A stretch of DNA of 42,667 nt from Planctomycetota bacterium (lineage in GTDB: Bacteria; Planctomycetota; Brocadiia; Brocadiales; Scalinduaceae), in NCBI GenBank assembly GCA_022570935.1, contig JACZYU010000004.1, positions 1 through 42,667 on the forward strand. The letters run 5' to 3'. Positions 29,578 to 38,270 of this stretch are shown piece by piece; the stretch's first letter is position 1; the number at the start of each line of letters is the position of its first letter. The position numbers and the translations under genes were made by a program. The notes below the pieces were generated by a model. That model did no database searches and had not been told where the DNA came from. It saw only the letters and a list, made by a program, of their open reading frames with translations.

Positions 29578-30492
29578 TTATTTTGCTCCTATCAATCCTC
29601 TATATATAGTCATCTCACGCATGGCTTTATCTTTAATGCCTTTATTCCAGTAAGCATTTGCCAGGTTATTGTGAGCGTCAGGTAAGGAGGGGTTTATTTC
29701 TATGGCTTTCTTGAGTATGGTAATAGCATCGTCAAACATTTCCTTCTGACAATAAACAAGTCCCATATTGCTGTATGCGTCTGCGAATTTCGGGTCTATA
29801 CCAATAGCAATTTCATATTCTTCAATTGCCTCATCAAACCTGCCTTGTTCATAATAGACAAACCCGAGATTAAGGTGAGCCACCTTAAATTGCGGATCGA
29901 TTTTAATTGCCTTCTTGAGTTCTGCTACGGCCTCATCAAGTCGCCCCATACTGAAATAAACGCTTTCAAGGTAGCAGTAAATTTCGGGATCATTGGACTC
30001 GATCTCCAGGGCTTTTTTGAATTCCACAAGTGCATCTTCCAGCAAGCCTGTTTTATAATAGGAGCGTCCAATATACTTATGAGCAGCTACGTTTTGCGGA
30101 TCTATCTTCAGTACTTGCTTTAGTTCATTGACACTCTCTCCATACATATTGCGTTCTGTATAGACGAGGGACAGGTTGATGCGTGCATCTATAAAATCCG
30201 GTTTCAGATTAATTGCTTTCTGGTATTCTAATATCGCACCGTTGAATTTCATCTTCTTTTCGTAAAGGATGCCGAGATTAAAGTGTACGTCTGCATCTTC
30301 AGGATTAGATTTAATTGCTTCGTTGTATGCAATAATCTTCTTGTCTATCTCTTTCAGCTCTGATTCTGATTTTCCTATTTGACTCGCAAGTTCTTTTGTT
30401 GAAAGATCACCCCCCTCATGTGCGGAACTCGTGGTAGTGACAATGAACATGATTGTCAGAGCCAGGGAAAATATTGATAAGTATTTATTCAT
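29578..30492 (-). CDS. Exported TPR-repeat protein
   Basis: 304 residues: a signal peptide (about 1-24, ending SSA), then a short helical linker and about seven TPR units (about 52-290) in the 34-residue rhythm, for example AIKSNPEDADVHFNLGILYE, FKKALEIESNDPEIYCYLES and AIEINPSLPDAHNNLANAYW. TPR arrays bind other proteins; no enzyme motif is seen. GGGAG about 7 nt before the ATG supports the start. It lies downstream of a second TPR protein on the same strand, 249 bp apart, with hairpin repeats between. The signal peptide puts it in the periplasm or similar compartment. Its partner is unknown. Confidence 0.88.
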   Translation of the reverse strand: MNKYLSIFSLALTIMFIVTTTSSAHEGGDLSTKELASQIGKSESELKEIDKKIIAYNEAIKSNPEDADVHFNLGILYEKKMKFNGAILEYQKAINLKPDFIDARINLSLVYTERNMYGESVNELKQVLKIDPQNVAAHKYIGRSYYKTGLLEDALVEFKKALEIESNDPEIYCYLESVYFSMGRLDEAVAELKKAIKIDPQFKVAHLNLGFVYYEQGRFDEAIEEYEIAIGIDPKFADAYSNMGLVYCQKEMFDDAITILKKAIEINPSLPDAHNNLANAYWNKGIKDKAMREMTIYRGLIGAK

Positions 30493-30529
30493 AAATTATC
30501 TCCCTTTGGTCGCTAATTTATTGCATTTT

Positions 30530-30558
30530 GCCCGCCTGAAAGACTTTGTCGGGCAGGC
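30530..30558. repeat. REP-like GC-rich hairpin
   Basis: GCCCGCCTG and CGGGCAGGC pair around an 11-nt loop. Same family as 1393-1428 and 3209-3236. A further related piece (CCGCCTGCCCAG) is at about 30671. Confidence 0.65.
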
Positions 30559-30741
30559 TTCGCAAAATAAAACATAGCTACGCAAATTGATTAATGAAAT
30601 TTAGTATGGGTAATTCATGAATTACCCTAAATATAAATTAAGAAACACCCTTACTTGCCGGTTAAATCTTACCCGCCTGCCCAGCACCTCCGTTCTGACG
30701 GACAGGCCTCTCTTTCGAGAGGAACATGTTCATATGGAATA

Positions 30742-31476
30742 TCAGTGCGGCGGACCGCCCATTATTTTTGCCTGTTCTGCTTTCTTCTCTTTCGTCAGTT
30801 CTTCGTACGATTTGAATTCCGCATCAGCCTCTTTTGTTCTCCCCTGCATCAGGTAAACAACTCCGAGATGGTTGTGTGGTTGTGGAAATTTTGAGTCGAT
30901 AGCAACTGCATTCTTGTACGCAGAGATGGCTTCATCCATTTTCTTCATTTTTAACAATGCCATTCCAATTTCGTCGTATGCAAGCGCAGAAAGAGGGTTT
31001 AATTCGATTGCCTTATTGAGTTCATTAATTGCCGCTTCAAACTCTTCGTAGTATCTATAGGCAATACCAAGATTTATATAAGCTTTCGGATTGGTGGGTT
31101 CGAGTTCTACGGCTTTTTTGTAAGCCACGATTGCTTCTTCTATCATGCCCTGTGTATAGTAGGCACGGCCAAGATAATTGTATGCCTTGACCATAGTCGG
31201 GTCTATTTCTATTGCCCTCTCCCATGCCTGAACTGCCATGCCAAAATCACCATCCTTAATTGCTCCAATACCGTACTTATAATAAGCTTCAGCGTCTGCA
31301 CTCAGGTTTGGAAGTTTTTGAACCGGGGGTTTTTCAACTTTTGTTTCTGTTTTTGCCTCTTCTGAAACAACTGCCACCTCCGGCGTTTCTTGCTTACCGC
31401 ATCCATAAATTAAGAACGCTGTCAGAATGAGGCAAAATAATAGATTATAACTTGTCGATTTACAGATATTTTTCAT
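30742..31476 (-). CDS. TPR-repeat lipoprotein
   Basis: 244 residues from ATG 31476, picked because AAGGA lies about 8 nt upstream; the longer frame to 31515 lacks a signal. A hydrophobic stretch (about 11-25) ends in LIYGC, a lipobox-like site with Cys26 as the lipid-bearing residue. An acidic, proline-rich linker follows (about 27-52), then five TPR units (about 53-225), for example AWERAIEIDPTMVKAYNYLG and ELNKAIELNPLSALAYDEIG. The tail is charged and ends MGGPPH. It probably anchors a protein complex in the envelope. The neighbouring TPR gene suggests a shared role. Lgt, which modifies such proteins, is encoded at 40436-41293. Confidence 0.87.
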   Translation of the reverse strand: MKNICKSTSYNLLFCLILTAFLIYGCGKQETPEVAVVSEEAKTETKVEKPPVQKLPNLSADAEAYYKYGIGAIKDGDFGMAVQAWERAIEIDPTMVKAYNYLGRAYYTQGMIEEAIVAYKKAVELEPTNPKAYINLGIAYRYYEEFEAAINELNKAIELNPLSALAYDEIGMALLKMKKMDEAISAYKNAVAIDSKFPQPHNHLGVVYLMQGRTKEADAEFKSYEELTKEKKAEQAKIMGGPPH

Positions 31477-31515
31477 GTGTTGTCCTTTTGTAAAAAAAAT
31501 TATTTCATAATCCAT

Positions 31516-31595
31516 CGCAAAGGCGCAGAGTACGCAAAGTTGTTATTTTCTCTCATTTCTTAAAGCTTCTTCTTTGCGTACTCTGCGCCTTTGCG
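31516..31595. repeat. Perfect 24-bp inverted repeat (hairpin)
   Basis: Arms 31516-31539 (starting CGCAAAGGCGCAGAGTACGC) and 31572-31595 are exact reverse complements around a 32-nt AT-rich loop. It lies between the polyprenyl synthase stop and the TPR-lipoprotein gene, both minus strand, so it could end or stabilise the upstream transcript. No T-run follows on either strand. Confidence 0.9.
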
Positions 31596-31635
31596 GTGAA
31601 CTAAATTGTTATAAATTATTAATAAACCTATAGTT

Positions 31636-32625
31636 CTATGTCATACGTTGAGTCATAAAGTTTGCAATATCTCTAAAGACGGTTTTGTTGTCCGTCGGTA
31701 TGTCATCAATTATCTTGTAAGTTTGTTTTATTAAATCATCTGCATACTCTTGTGCATGATCAATAGCTCCATATCTATTATAAATATCCAGGACACATTT
31801 CACATCGTTCTCGGTTGTCTTCTCTCTTTGTTTAGTCATTATTTCGATGAGTACTTTTATGTCATCTGCATTTGCAACCTCTGATGTATATGCATATAAG
31901 AAACTGGCTTTTCCCTCTTTAATATCAGAACCGATAACTCCTCCACGCCCCTTGCCTACCGTTAAATCAATTAAATCATCCTTAATCTGAAATGCCGGTC
32001 CCATGAGTTTGCCCAAATCCCAAATCTTATCTATTGTGCCATTTGAGTTTCCCGACGCTACGGCGCCACCAACCATTCCGCAGGCGAGGTAATAACCTGT
32101 CTTCAGTTTCACCAGTTCAATATATTTTTCTACAGTAAAGTCCTTGACTCCTCTTGCATTGATATCCAGCGCCTGTCCTTCAACAGTTTTTTCGTATGTT
32201 AATGTAAAGATCTCTAAAAACTTCAATTTTCTGTCCGGTGGTGCCGGGCTTGTAAGGATGCTTGTGTATGCACGCGCCAGTAGATAGTCACCGGAATTAA
32301 TGGCATTGGCGATTCCGTATTTTACCCATACGGTTGGTTGATCGCGTCTCATGGTGTCTCCATCTTCTATATCATCATGCAACAGGAACATATTATGTAA
32401 GATTTCTATAGCTAGTGCAAAATGGAGCGCATCATCTGGGTTGCCGCCAAGTTCCTTACACGTAATCAGACATATCGCAGGCCTTATGCGTTTTCCACCT
32501 GTTCTAAGATGATGCCATATAGGCTCACTTAAATAATCATCTCTATCCGGGGGAATAATTTCTTTAAGTAGATCGTCTATCTTTTTCCCGTATATCTTTA
32601 TAGACTCTTCTATGTTTGTTTCCAT
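31636..32625 (-). CDS. Polyprenyl diphosphate synthase (IspA/IspB family)
   Basis: A 329-residue trans-isoprenyl diphosphate synthase, which builds prenyl chains from IPP and an allylic diphosphate. The first aspartate-rich motif is LLHDDIEDGDTMRRDQPT (about 77-94, DDxxD) and the second is FQIKDDLIDLT (about 218-228). GGKRIRPAICL (about 43-53) binds IPP. Chain length depends on residues before the first motif (EILHNMFLLHDD), and cannot be fixed by eye; quinone side chains or other prenyl lipids are candidates. It is followed by the 24-bp inverted repeat. EF-P lies upstream with a 190-bp repeat-rich gap. Confidence 0.92.
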   Translation of the reverse strand: METNIEESIKIYGKKIDDLLKEIIPPDRDDYLSEPIWHHLRTGGKRIRPAICLITCKELGGNPDDALHFALAIEILHNMFLLHDDIEDGDTMRRDQPTVWVKYGIANAINSGDYLLARAYTSILTSPAPPDRKLKFLEIFTLTYEKTVEGQALDINARGVKDFTVEKYIELVKLKTGYYLACGMVGGAVASGNSNGTIDKIWDLGKLMGPAFQIKDDLIDLTVGKGRGGVIGSDIKEGKASFLYAYTSEVANADDIKVLIEIMTKQREKTTENDVKCVLDIYNRYGAIDHAQEYADDLIKQTYKIIDDIPTDNKTVFRDIANFMTQRMT

Positions 32626-32702
32626 CTTCTTTTCTCTTGCCTTTTAGTGGAGAGTTTGGAGATCGGAATAATAAAATCCTTATTCCTTTAATTCCTTTTT
32701 AT

Positions 32703-32755
32703 GGTGGATTCGTCCTTCCCGGACAAAAACGTCGAGGACTTTAATCCACCCTACA
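32703..32755. repeat. Short inverted-repeat element related to 9539-9637
   Basis: GGTGGATT (32703-32710) and AATCCACC (32743-32750) form the arms, followed by CTAC; CGTCC and GGAC pair inside. It is non-coding, between ispA-like and efp genes. Confidence 0.6.
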
Positions 32756-32815
32756 GTTCCGCATTCCGAAATCCCTGAATTCCTCAATTCTCAAATACTT
32801 TAAACTTGGCAGATC

Positions 32816-33373
32816 CTAGGCCCTGCTCATAAATTCGCCTGTACGTGTATCGATCTTTATAATTTCACCTGTGTTGATAAAGAGCGGTACTTTGGTCACA
32901 TAGCCGGTTTCCAGTTTTGCCGGTTTGAATACATTAGTTACCGTATCTCCCTTCGTACCGGGGTCGGTTTCAATGATTTTCAATGTAACTGATGATGGGA
33001 GTTCTACTCCAATGGCATTATTTTCATGAAGTGAAACTGTAACTTTGGCGTTTGGAGCTATATAAGACATCGCATCTCCAAGGATATCCTTTGAGAGAAA
33101 AACCTGCTCATAGTTCTCCGTATCCATAAAGCAATAGTTGTCTCCTTCCTGATATAGATATTCCATATCTCTGTGGTCCAGGAATACATCTTCCACCTTG
33201 TCTGATGGCCTGTAACGTTTTTGTATGACATTCCCCTGTTTTAAACTTTTTATACTTACCTGCATATGTGCGCGTCCCTTGCCAGGAGTGACATGGTTGA
33301 AGCCGGTTACCGTATAGAGTTCTCCGTCAATCTTTATAACCAGCCCTTTTCTTAAATCTATTGCACTTATCAA
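32816..33373 (-). CDS. efp: Elongation factor P
   Basis: A 185-residue three-domain EF-P, normal length. It relieves ribosome stalling at polyproline. The tip loop HVTPGKGRAHMQ (27-38) carries Lys32, equivalent to E. coli Lys34 that is beta-lysylated; surrounding PGKG is the lysine type. YRPSDKVEDVFLDHRDMEYLYQEGDNYCFMDTENYEQ (about 55-91) is the domain II signature, and the C-terminal GYVTKVPLFINTGEIIKIDTRTGEFMSR is diagnostic. The modification enzyme is not in the window. It precedes the prenyl synthase gene and follows the HemW-like gene by 24 bp. Confidence 0.97.
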   Translation of the reverse strand: MISAIDLRKGLVIKIDGELYTVTGFNHVTPGKGRAHMQVSIKSLKQGNVIQKRYRPSDKVEDVFLDHRDMEYLYQEGDNYCFMDTENYEQVFLSKDILGDAMSYIAPNAKVTVSLHENNAIGVELPSSVTLKIIETDPGTKGDTVTNVFKPAKLETGYVTKVPLFINTGEIIKIDTRTGEFMSRA

Positions 33374-33397
33374 CTTTATAGCTCCTTAATAAAACTG

Positions 33398-34534
33398 CTA
33401 CACAAATTCCATCATTACTGAATCTGCTACAGACAGACCCCTCCTGGTTAACTTTATTCTTTCATCATCGAAATTTATTAAACCTGCCTGCGTAAGAATG
33501 CTTAATTGTGTGCCGAATAATTCGGTTAAATTATAACCGGACCTGTCAAAAAATTCATTTTTTGAAATACCGGATGTCATTCTCAACGCCATAATAAGGA
33601 TCTCTGATGCACGTTTCTCTTGAAGTAATTTCTCAGAGAAACATATTAAATTCTTTTTTGATCTTACCGCAGATATATATTCTTTTACATTTTTTATACT
33701 ACAGTACCGTTCACCATTAATATAAGAAAATGCTCCGGCACCTATACCGATGTATTCTCTATTTTCCCAGTAGACGGTATTATGCTGACACTCCTTACCC
33801 GGCTTTGCAAAATTTGATATCTCGTAGTGGTTATAACCGTTATTGCCGAGGAAATCATTTGTGTGCTCATACATATCAAGTTCTTCTTCCTCGCTGAGTT
33901 TATTAAGCTTTCCGGAATCCATCATTTCAACAAGTGGTGTTCCACTTTCATACGTAAGGCAATAAGCAGAGATGTGTTCGGGGCTCAACTTAAAACACTC
34001 TCTTAAATCCGTTTTCCATTCGTTCAAGTGTTGGGAAGAATAACCGTAAATCAGGTCAATATTAATATTTTCGAACCCTTTTTCTCTTAAGTTAGAAAAA
34101 ATATCTTTTGCTTCCTTTGCGGTATGAATGCGTCCCAGGAACTTCAGATATTTATCGTTAAAAGATTGAATACCAATACTGATCCGGCTAATATAACTAT
34201 CCTTTAGAGCAAGAATTTTTTCCTCAGTCAGCGTGCCGGGATTTACTTCAATTGTATATTCATTGAGATTGAAGACGTCAACGTGTTTAGAGATTATGTT
34301 CAACAGTTTGATTAGTTGGATCTCACTTAAAACAGTGGGTGTGCCGCCACCTATATAGACTGTTGTAAAAGAATATTTTCCGTTTATTGCCTGGAGTTCA
34401 TTTTCAATAGCATTGAGATATTCATCCACTATTTGTGATTTCATTACAATTGAGTTGAAATCACAATATATGCATTTGCTTATGCAAAATGGTATATGAA
34501 TATATAAAGAAGGTATATGTGTTTGAATACTCAT
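33398..34534 (-). CDS. hemW: HemW-like radical SAM protein (HemN family)
   Basis: A 378-residue radical-SAM protein. HIPFCISKCIYCDF (about 13-26) carries C-x3-C-x2-C for the 4Fe-4S cluster, followed by F rather than the fourth cysteine of true HemN, which marks HemW-type proteins. TVYIGGGTPTVL (about 59-70), RISIGIQSFND and GFENINIDLIYG are typical, as is the C-terminal HemN domain with EISNFAKPGKECQHN and YWENREYIGIGAGAFSY. HemW is thought to be a heme chaperone; it is often misnamed coproporphyrinogen dehydrogenase. Nothing in the neighbourhood suggests heme synthesis. Confidence 0.9.
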   Translation of the reverse strand: MSIQTHIPSLYIHIPFCISKCIYCDFNSIVMKSQIVDEYLNAIENELQAINGKYSFTTVYIGGGTPTVLSEIQLIKLLNIISKHVDVFNLNEYTIEVNPGTLTEEKILALKDSYISRISIGIQSFNDKYLKFLGRIHTAKEAKDIFSNLREKGFENINIDLIYGYSSQHLNEWKTDLRECFKLSPEHISAYCLTYESGTPLVEMMDSGKLNKLSEEEELDMYEHTNDFLGNNGYNHYEISNFAKPGKECQHNTVYWENREYIGIGAGAFSYINGERYCSIKNVKEYISAVRSKKNLICFSEKLLQEKRASEILIMALRMTSGISKNEFFDRSGYNLTELFGTQLSILTQAGLINFDDERIKLTRRGLSVADSVMMEFV

Positions 34535-34601
34535 TACTATTCTATTTATTAATGCCCTCCTTGTGGGCTACGATTGCCAACTGTAACGTCTGGCCATAAA
34601 T

Positions 34602-35312
34602 CTAATTATTATTTTCGAACTCTTTCCTTACCAATGGAACAAACATACATTTAAAGAGTTCTTCCTCTGTTAATTTCCCATTTATTTTTGTTGCCCGGAC
34701 CAGGGTTTGTAATTCCTTGCCACCTATCGGTATTATAATCTTTCCTTTTTCTGCAAGTTGATCAATAAGTGGCTCAGGTATATTAAAAGTAGCTGCCGCC
34801 ACTATTATTCCATCAAAAGGGGCTTCCTCTTCATATCCTAAACTGCCATTAGCAATATGAATCTTTACCCTGTCGCCGTAACCCAATTCGGTTAACTTTG
34901 CCAACGCCTTCCGTGCAAGTTGTGGCCTGACTTCAACAGTGTAAATTTCCTCGTATATCTCTGCAAGAAGTGCAGCCTGATAGCCGGAACCAGTACCTAC
35001 TTCCAAAACCCTGTCTCCCTTCTTAAGCGAGAGAGCCTGGATCATATATGCAACTATATAAGGTTGAGAAATAGTTTGATTTTCCCCGATAGGCAATGGT
35101 GTATCATCGTAAGCCCTGTTCCAAAGTTCTGCAGGCAGGAATTCATGCCGGGGTACTTTTGCCATAGCACGGAGTACTTTTTCATCTACGATGTCTCTGG
35201 ACATTAATTGAGTCCGTACCATTTGTCTTCGTTTTTCTTCGAAAGTTTGTTTTTCTTCAGAAGATGGGTTTACAGAAATCATATTCTTTAAGAATTTCTT
35301 GATTGTGTACAT
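34602..35312 (-). CDS. pcm: Protein-L-isoaspartate O-methyltransferase
   Basis: A 236-residue SAM-dependent methyltransferase that repairs isoaspartyl residues. Seen: MVRTQLMSRDIVDEKVLRAM (31-50), PRHEFLPAELWNRAYDDTPLPIGENQTISQPYIVAYM (about 54-90, the Pcm signature), VLEVGTGSGYQAALLAE (SAM motif I, about 101-117), VKIHIANGSLGYEEEAPFDGIIVAAA and LIDQLAEKGKIIIPIG. The N-terminal 30 residues are a little longer than usual. The glycosyltransferase gene ends 5 bp upstream, so the two are probably co-transcribed. Confidence 0.95.
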   Translation of the reverse strand: MYTIKKFLKNMISVNPSSEEKQTFEEKRRQMVRTQLMSRDIVDEKVLRAMAKVPRHEFLPAELWNRAYDDTPLPIGENQTISQPYIVAYMIQALSLKKGDRVLEVGTGSGYQAALLAEIYEEIYTVEVRPQLARKALAKLTELGYGDRVKIHIANGSLGYEEEAPFDGIIVAAATFNIPEPLIDQLAEKGKIIIPIGGKELQTLVRATKINGKLTEEELFKCMFVPLVRKEFENNN

Positions 35313-35317
35313 CAGTT

Positions 35318-36031
35318 TTATACTGTTATCCTGCTTCTTATGTCTTTATTCATTTCATTTCTAATTATCTCTTTATAATAACTTAATCTTATTGCAGGTT
35401 TATCTAACTCTCCATTAAAACGCCTTGAAGTATCATTGTATATAAGTTTAACCGGTATTTCCTTAATACGTAGCCCTAATTTCCATACCTGCATCCACAA
35501 TTGCAGAGGCATGCCGTAACCATTCTCTGTCAGCTTCATTTTCTTTAAGGCATCAATTTTATATGCTTTAAAACCGCAAAATGAATCTGTTAGATTAAGT
35601 CCTGTAATTTTGTTTAACATTTGGGTCATTTCCATGTTTATTGTGTATCTATCGGGTGGTATCTGCGGATCATGCTTGTTGTCTTCTATTAAATATCTTG
35701 ATCCTGATACAATATCATAGTCTGATATCTGTGTGAGAAAAACCTGTACTTCATCCGGTATATGCTGACCGTCACAATCCATTGTAATTATATTGTCATA
35801 GTTGTTTGAAATTCCATATTCGAAGGCATCAATGATGGTCTGTCCGTAACCAAGATTATCTTCGTGTACAATGGTATTTATATTGTCTATTTTTGACAAT
35901 TGCTCTTGTGTGCCATCAGTGGACCCATCGTCTATTACCAGGATATCCAGATCATACTTCTTTATTTGTGAGATTATAAAGCCAATGTCTTTTTTTTCGT
36001 TGAAAGCTGGCAGTGCAATTAATGTGTTCAT
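35318..36031 (-). CDS. Family 2 glycosyltransferase (dolichyl-phosphate-mannose-synthase-like)
   Basis: 237 residues from ATG 36031; a TTG 45 bp upstream is less likely. A GT-A fold is seen: LIALPAFNEKKDIGFIISQI (4-23), LVIDDGSTDGTQEQL (about 36-50, nucleotide-binding), GYGQTIIDAFEYG, ITMDCDGQHIPDE (DxD-type motif DCDGQ, about 88-100), SGSRYL and a C-terminal region with SFCGFKAYK and RIKEIPVKLIY. It transfers a sugar from a nucleotide sugar to a lipid or polysaccharide; the acceptor is unknown. No membrane segments are seen, unlike some relatives. It is the first gene of the run glycosyltransferase-pcm-hemW-efp. Confidence 0.88.
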   Translation of the reverse strand: MNTLIALPAFNEKKDIGFIISQIKKYDLDILVIDDGSTDGTQEQLSKIDNINTIVHEDNLGYGQTIIDAFEYGISNNYDNIITMDCDGQHIPDEVQVFLTQISDYDIVSGSRYLIEDNKHDPQIPPDRYTINMEMTQMLNKITGLNLTDSFCGFKAYKIDALKKMKLTENGYGMPLQLWMQVWKLGLRIKEIPVKLIYNDTSRRFNGELDKPAIRLSYYKEIIRNEMNKDIRSRITV

Positions 36032-36182
36032 AGTTCTATAATAAACTTGTTTTCTAGTTAACAAAGTTGAATTCAAGTGAATAATTTATATTATATGGAT
36101 AATGTTTTAAATCAAGAAAAATATACTTACATGAAACCGTGCTGCAGTAGTAATTAAAGTGTTCTCAGTCCATATTTTTCTC

Positions 36183-36211
36183 TTGACAATAATTAAGTCT
36201 CATGATACAAG
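36183..36211 (+). promoter_or_regulatory. Possible sigma-70 promoter for the histone-like/HflX genes
   Basis: TTGACA (36183-36188), then 17 bp, then TACAAG (36206-36211; 4 of 6 to TATAAT). It lies about 95 bp upstream of the plus-strand operon. Only sequence similarity supports it. Confidence 0.4.
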
Positions 36212-36305
36212 CCACTTATAGTGTGGGAGAGAAGGTGCGTAAAAAACAAAAATAACAACTTAAAGAATATCCTAATTTTTGTAACTTTTACAGGAGGTAC
36301 GTAAA

Positions 36306-36614
36306 ATGGCTGCTAAAAAAACAGCTAAAAAGAAAGCTAAGGAAACTGTAAAGAAGGCAGTTAAAAAGACTGCGAAAAAGGCTGTCAAATTATGGACAAA
36401 GGCAGAATTAAGTACGCTGAAGAAGGAATATCCAAATACGGATACACAAAAACTTGCAGGGAAGCTTAAGAGGACCCTGGAAGCTGTTCGTTTCCAGGCA
36501 AAGAAACATGGCCTGAAAAAGACAAAGAGTTATATGCAGTCTTTATATAAAGCAGCAAGTAAGCCGGCAACCAAGAAAGCTACAAACAAAAAGGCCGGCA
36601 AGAAAAGACGTTAA
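36306..36614 (+). CDS. Lysine-rich histone-H1-like protein with Myb/SANT-like core
   Basis: A 102-residue, very basic protein. Residues 1-28 are AAKKTAKKKAKETVKKAVKK-type repeats and 84-102 are KPATKKATNKKAGKKRR, both like bacterial H1/HU-tail domains. The middle (29-73) is LWTKAELSTLKKEYPNTDTQ, then KLAGKLKRTLEAVRFQAKKHGLKK, a Myb/SANT-like helix-turn-helix with Trp30 and the 'R(T/S)xxAVRxxAxxxGLKK' end. A tail-core-tail DNA-binding protein is the inference. AGGAGG about 9 nt before the ATG predicts strong translation. hflX starts 13 bp downstream, so the genes are probably co-transcribed. Confidence 0.85.
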   Translation: MAAKKTAKKKAKETVKKAVKKTAKKAVKLWTKAELSTLKKEYPNTDTQKLAGKLKRTLEAVRFQAKKHGLKKTKSYMQSLYKAASKPATKKATNKKAGKKRR

Positions 36615-36627
36615 TTTTAACTAGTAT

Positions 36628-37920
36628 ATGGTAGAGCTAAAGAGAACAGACTTATCTGTTAGAGCAGAGCGTGCAATATTGCTTCATACAATATTGCGTA
36701 AAGACAAAAACAGTGAAGATTCCCTTGCCGAGCTTATGAGTTTGGCTAAAACGGCGGGAGCGAAGGTGTTAGGTACTGTTGTACAGAAAAGAAAAAAAAT
36801 TGATCCTTCTTTATACCTGGGCAAGGGAAAAGCATCTCAATTAGCTGAGTTGTGTAAAGAAAAAGAAATAGACGTTGTAATCTGCGACGACGACCTTGCT
36901 CCCGCACAGGTCAGTAATCTGGAAGAGGTCATAGACACAAAAGTAATTGACAGAAGTGAGCTCATCCTGGACATCTTTGCGGCAAGGGCAAAGACAGCGC
37001 AGGCAAAACTGCAAGTAGAACTGGCACAGTTAGAATACACAAAACCACGCCTGAAGAGAATGTGGACACACCTTTCCAGGATAGAGGGAGGCATCGGAAC
37101 CAGAGGTCCCGGTGAAAAGCAATTAGAAGTAGATAAGCGGCTGCTGTCAAAAAGAGTGCATACTCTGAAGAAGCGACTCGAACGGATTGAGAAACGCAGA
37201 AAACATCAGGCAAAGTCAAGAAAAGATTACACTACTGTTTCCCTGGTAGGATATACAAATTCCGGCAAGTCAACATTAATGAACAGGTTGACAGATGCCG
37301 GGGTATTTGTTGAAGACAAACTTTTTGCTACTCTTGACACAAAGACAAGTTTGTGTGAGTTGGGAAATGGCAAGAAGGTTATATTAAGTGATACCGTAGG
37401 ATTTATCAAAAAACTCCCCCACCACCTAATCACATCTTTTGAAGCTACTCTTGAAGAAGTAAGATGGGCTGATTTCTTGTTGCATGTTGTTGATCTCAGC
37501 GCTTCTGACGTTATTGGACAGGTTAAAGCTGTTAATAATGTTCTTAAGGAACTGGAGTGTAACAAGAAACCCATAATCATGGTTCTCAATAAAGTAGACG
37601 TCTTAGAAGATTCATCAGTCATCACTTTTTTTAAAAGTAAATATGACAACATTGTGACGATTTCTGCACTTACCGGGCAAGATATGGAAGAGCTGAAACA
37701 GGAGATGGTTAACTTTGCAGATAAGGGTAGCACAGAGATTAAGCTTGAATGCGGTGTCAGTAACGGAAAGTTGTTAGCTTACATCTACGAAAACAGCAGA
37801 GTTATCAATCGCACCTTCACAAATTCAAATGTTCATTTCCATATTGTAATTGAAGAGAAACATCTGTCGAAATTGTATCAGCTTGGTGGAGAGGATTTGA
37901 CCGTAACTCATCTTTTGTAA
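36628..37920 (+). CDS. hflX: Ribosome-associated GTPase HflX
   Basis: A 430-residue HflX. The N-terminal domain (about 10-190) has YLGKGKASQLAELC and DLAPAQVSNLEE, with the hallmark RIEGGIGTRGPGEKQLEVDKR (about 151-171), then a coiled helix RVHTLKKRLERIEKRRKHQ. G1 is GYTNSGKSTLMNRL (about 208-221), G2 lies in LFATLDTKT, G3 is DTVGFIKKLPHHL, G4 NKVD and G5 near SALTG. In bacteria HflX splits stalled ribosomes under heat stress. The ATG is 13 bp after the histone-like gene; no separate promoter is obvious. Confidence 0.95.
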   Translation: MVELKRTDLSVRAERAILLHTILRKDKNSEDSLAELMSLAKTAGAKVLGTVVQKRKKIDPSLYLGKGKASQLAELCKEKEIDVVICDDDLAPAQVSNLEEVIDTKVIDRSELILDIFAARAKTAQAKLQVELAQLEYTKPRLKRMWTHLSRIEGGIGTRGPGEKQLEVDKRLLSKRVHTLKKRLERIEKRRKHQAKSRKDYTTVSLVGYTNSGKSTLMNRLTDAGVFVEDKLFATLDTKTSLCELGNGKKVILSDTVGFIKKLPHHLITSFEATLEEVRWADFLLHVVDLSASDVIGQVKAVNNVLKELECNKKPIIMVLNKVDVLEDSSVITFFKSKYDNIVTISALTGQDMEELKQEMVNFADKGSTEIKLECGVSNGKLLAYIYENSRVINRTFTNSNVHFHIVIEEKHLSKLYQLGGEDLTVTHLL

Positions 37921-38063
37921 TGATACAAATCCTACAGTTTTAAATCACGTCGAAAAAATATAATGCCCCATTCTCTTATTTTAGTAGAAACAAGAGGGAA
38001 TGTTTTGACAAATCATATCGATCAATGTATCGTAATGCTATAATTATATCGATGGAAACAATT

Positions 38064-38270
38064 ATGAAAACAGTAAAGGTCTCTCCTAAATTTCAAGTAG
38101 TTATTCCACATCAAATCAGGAAATCATTGGGAATTAAACCAGGTACGAAAGTTCACGTTTTGCAGTATGAAGATCGTATTGAGTACATACCCGTTAAGAA
38201 GGCGAAGCAAATGCGCGGTTTTCTGAAAGGAATCAATACTACTGTGAAAAGAGAAAAGGACAGAATATGA
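38064..38270 (+). CDS. vapB: VapB-type antitoxin (SpoVT/AbrB fold)
   Basis: 68 residues from ATG 38064 (an ATG at 38052 would add four). The AbrB swapped hairpin is complete: MKTVKVSPKFQVVIPHQIRK, then SLGIKPGTKVHVLQYEDRIEYIPVK. A basic tail (KAKQMRGFLKGINTTVKREKDRI) would contact the toxin; 'MRGFLKG' is common in VapB proteins that pair with PIN toxins. Its stop overlaps the vapC start as ATGA. Confidence 0.9.
   Translation: MKTVKVSPKFQVVIPHQIRKSLGIKPGTKVHVLQYEDRIEYIPVKKAKQMRGFLKGINTTVKREKDRI

Noticed and set aside
37227-37733. A 168-codon reverse frame
   Set aside because: Antisense to the GTPase domain of HflX, whose motifs are intact; no family resemblance.
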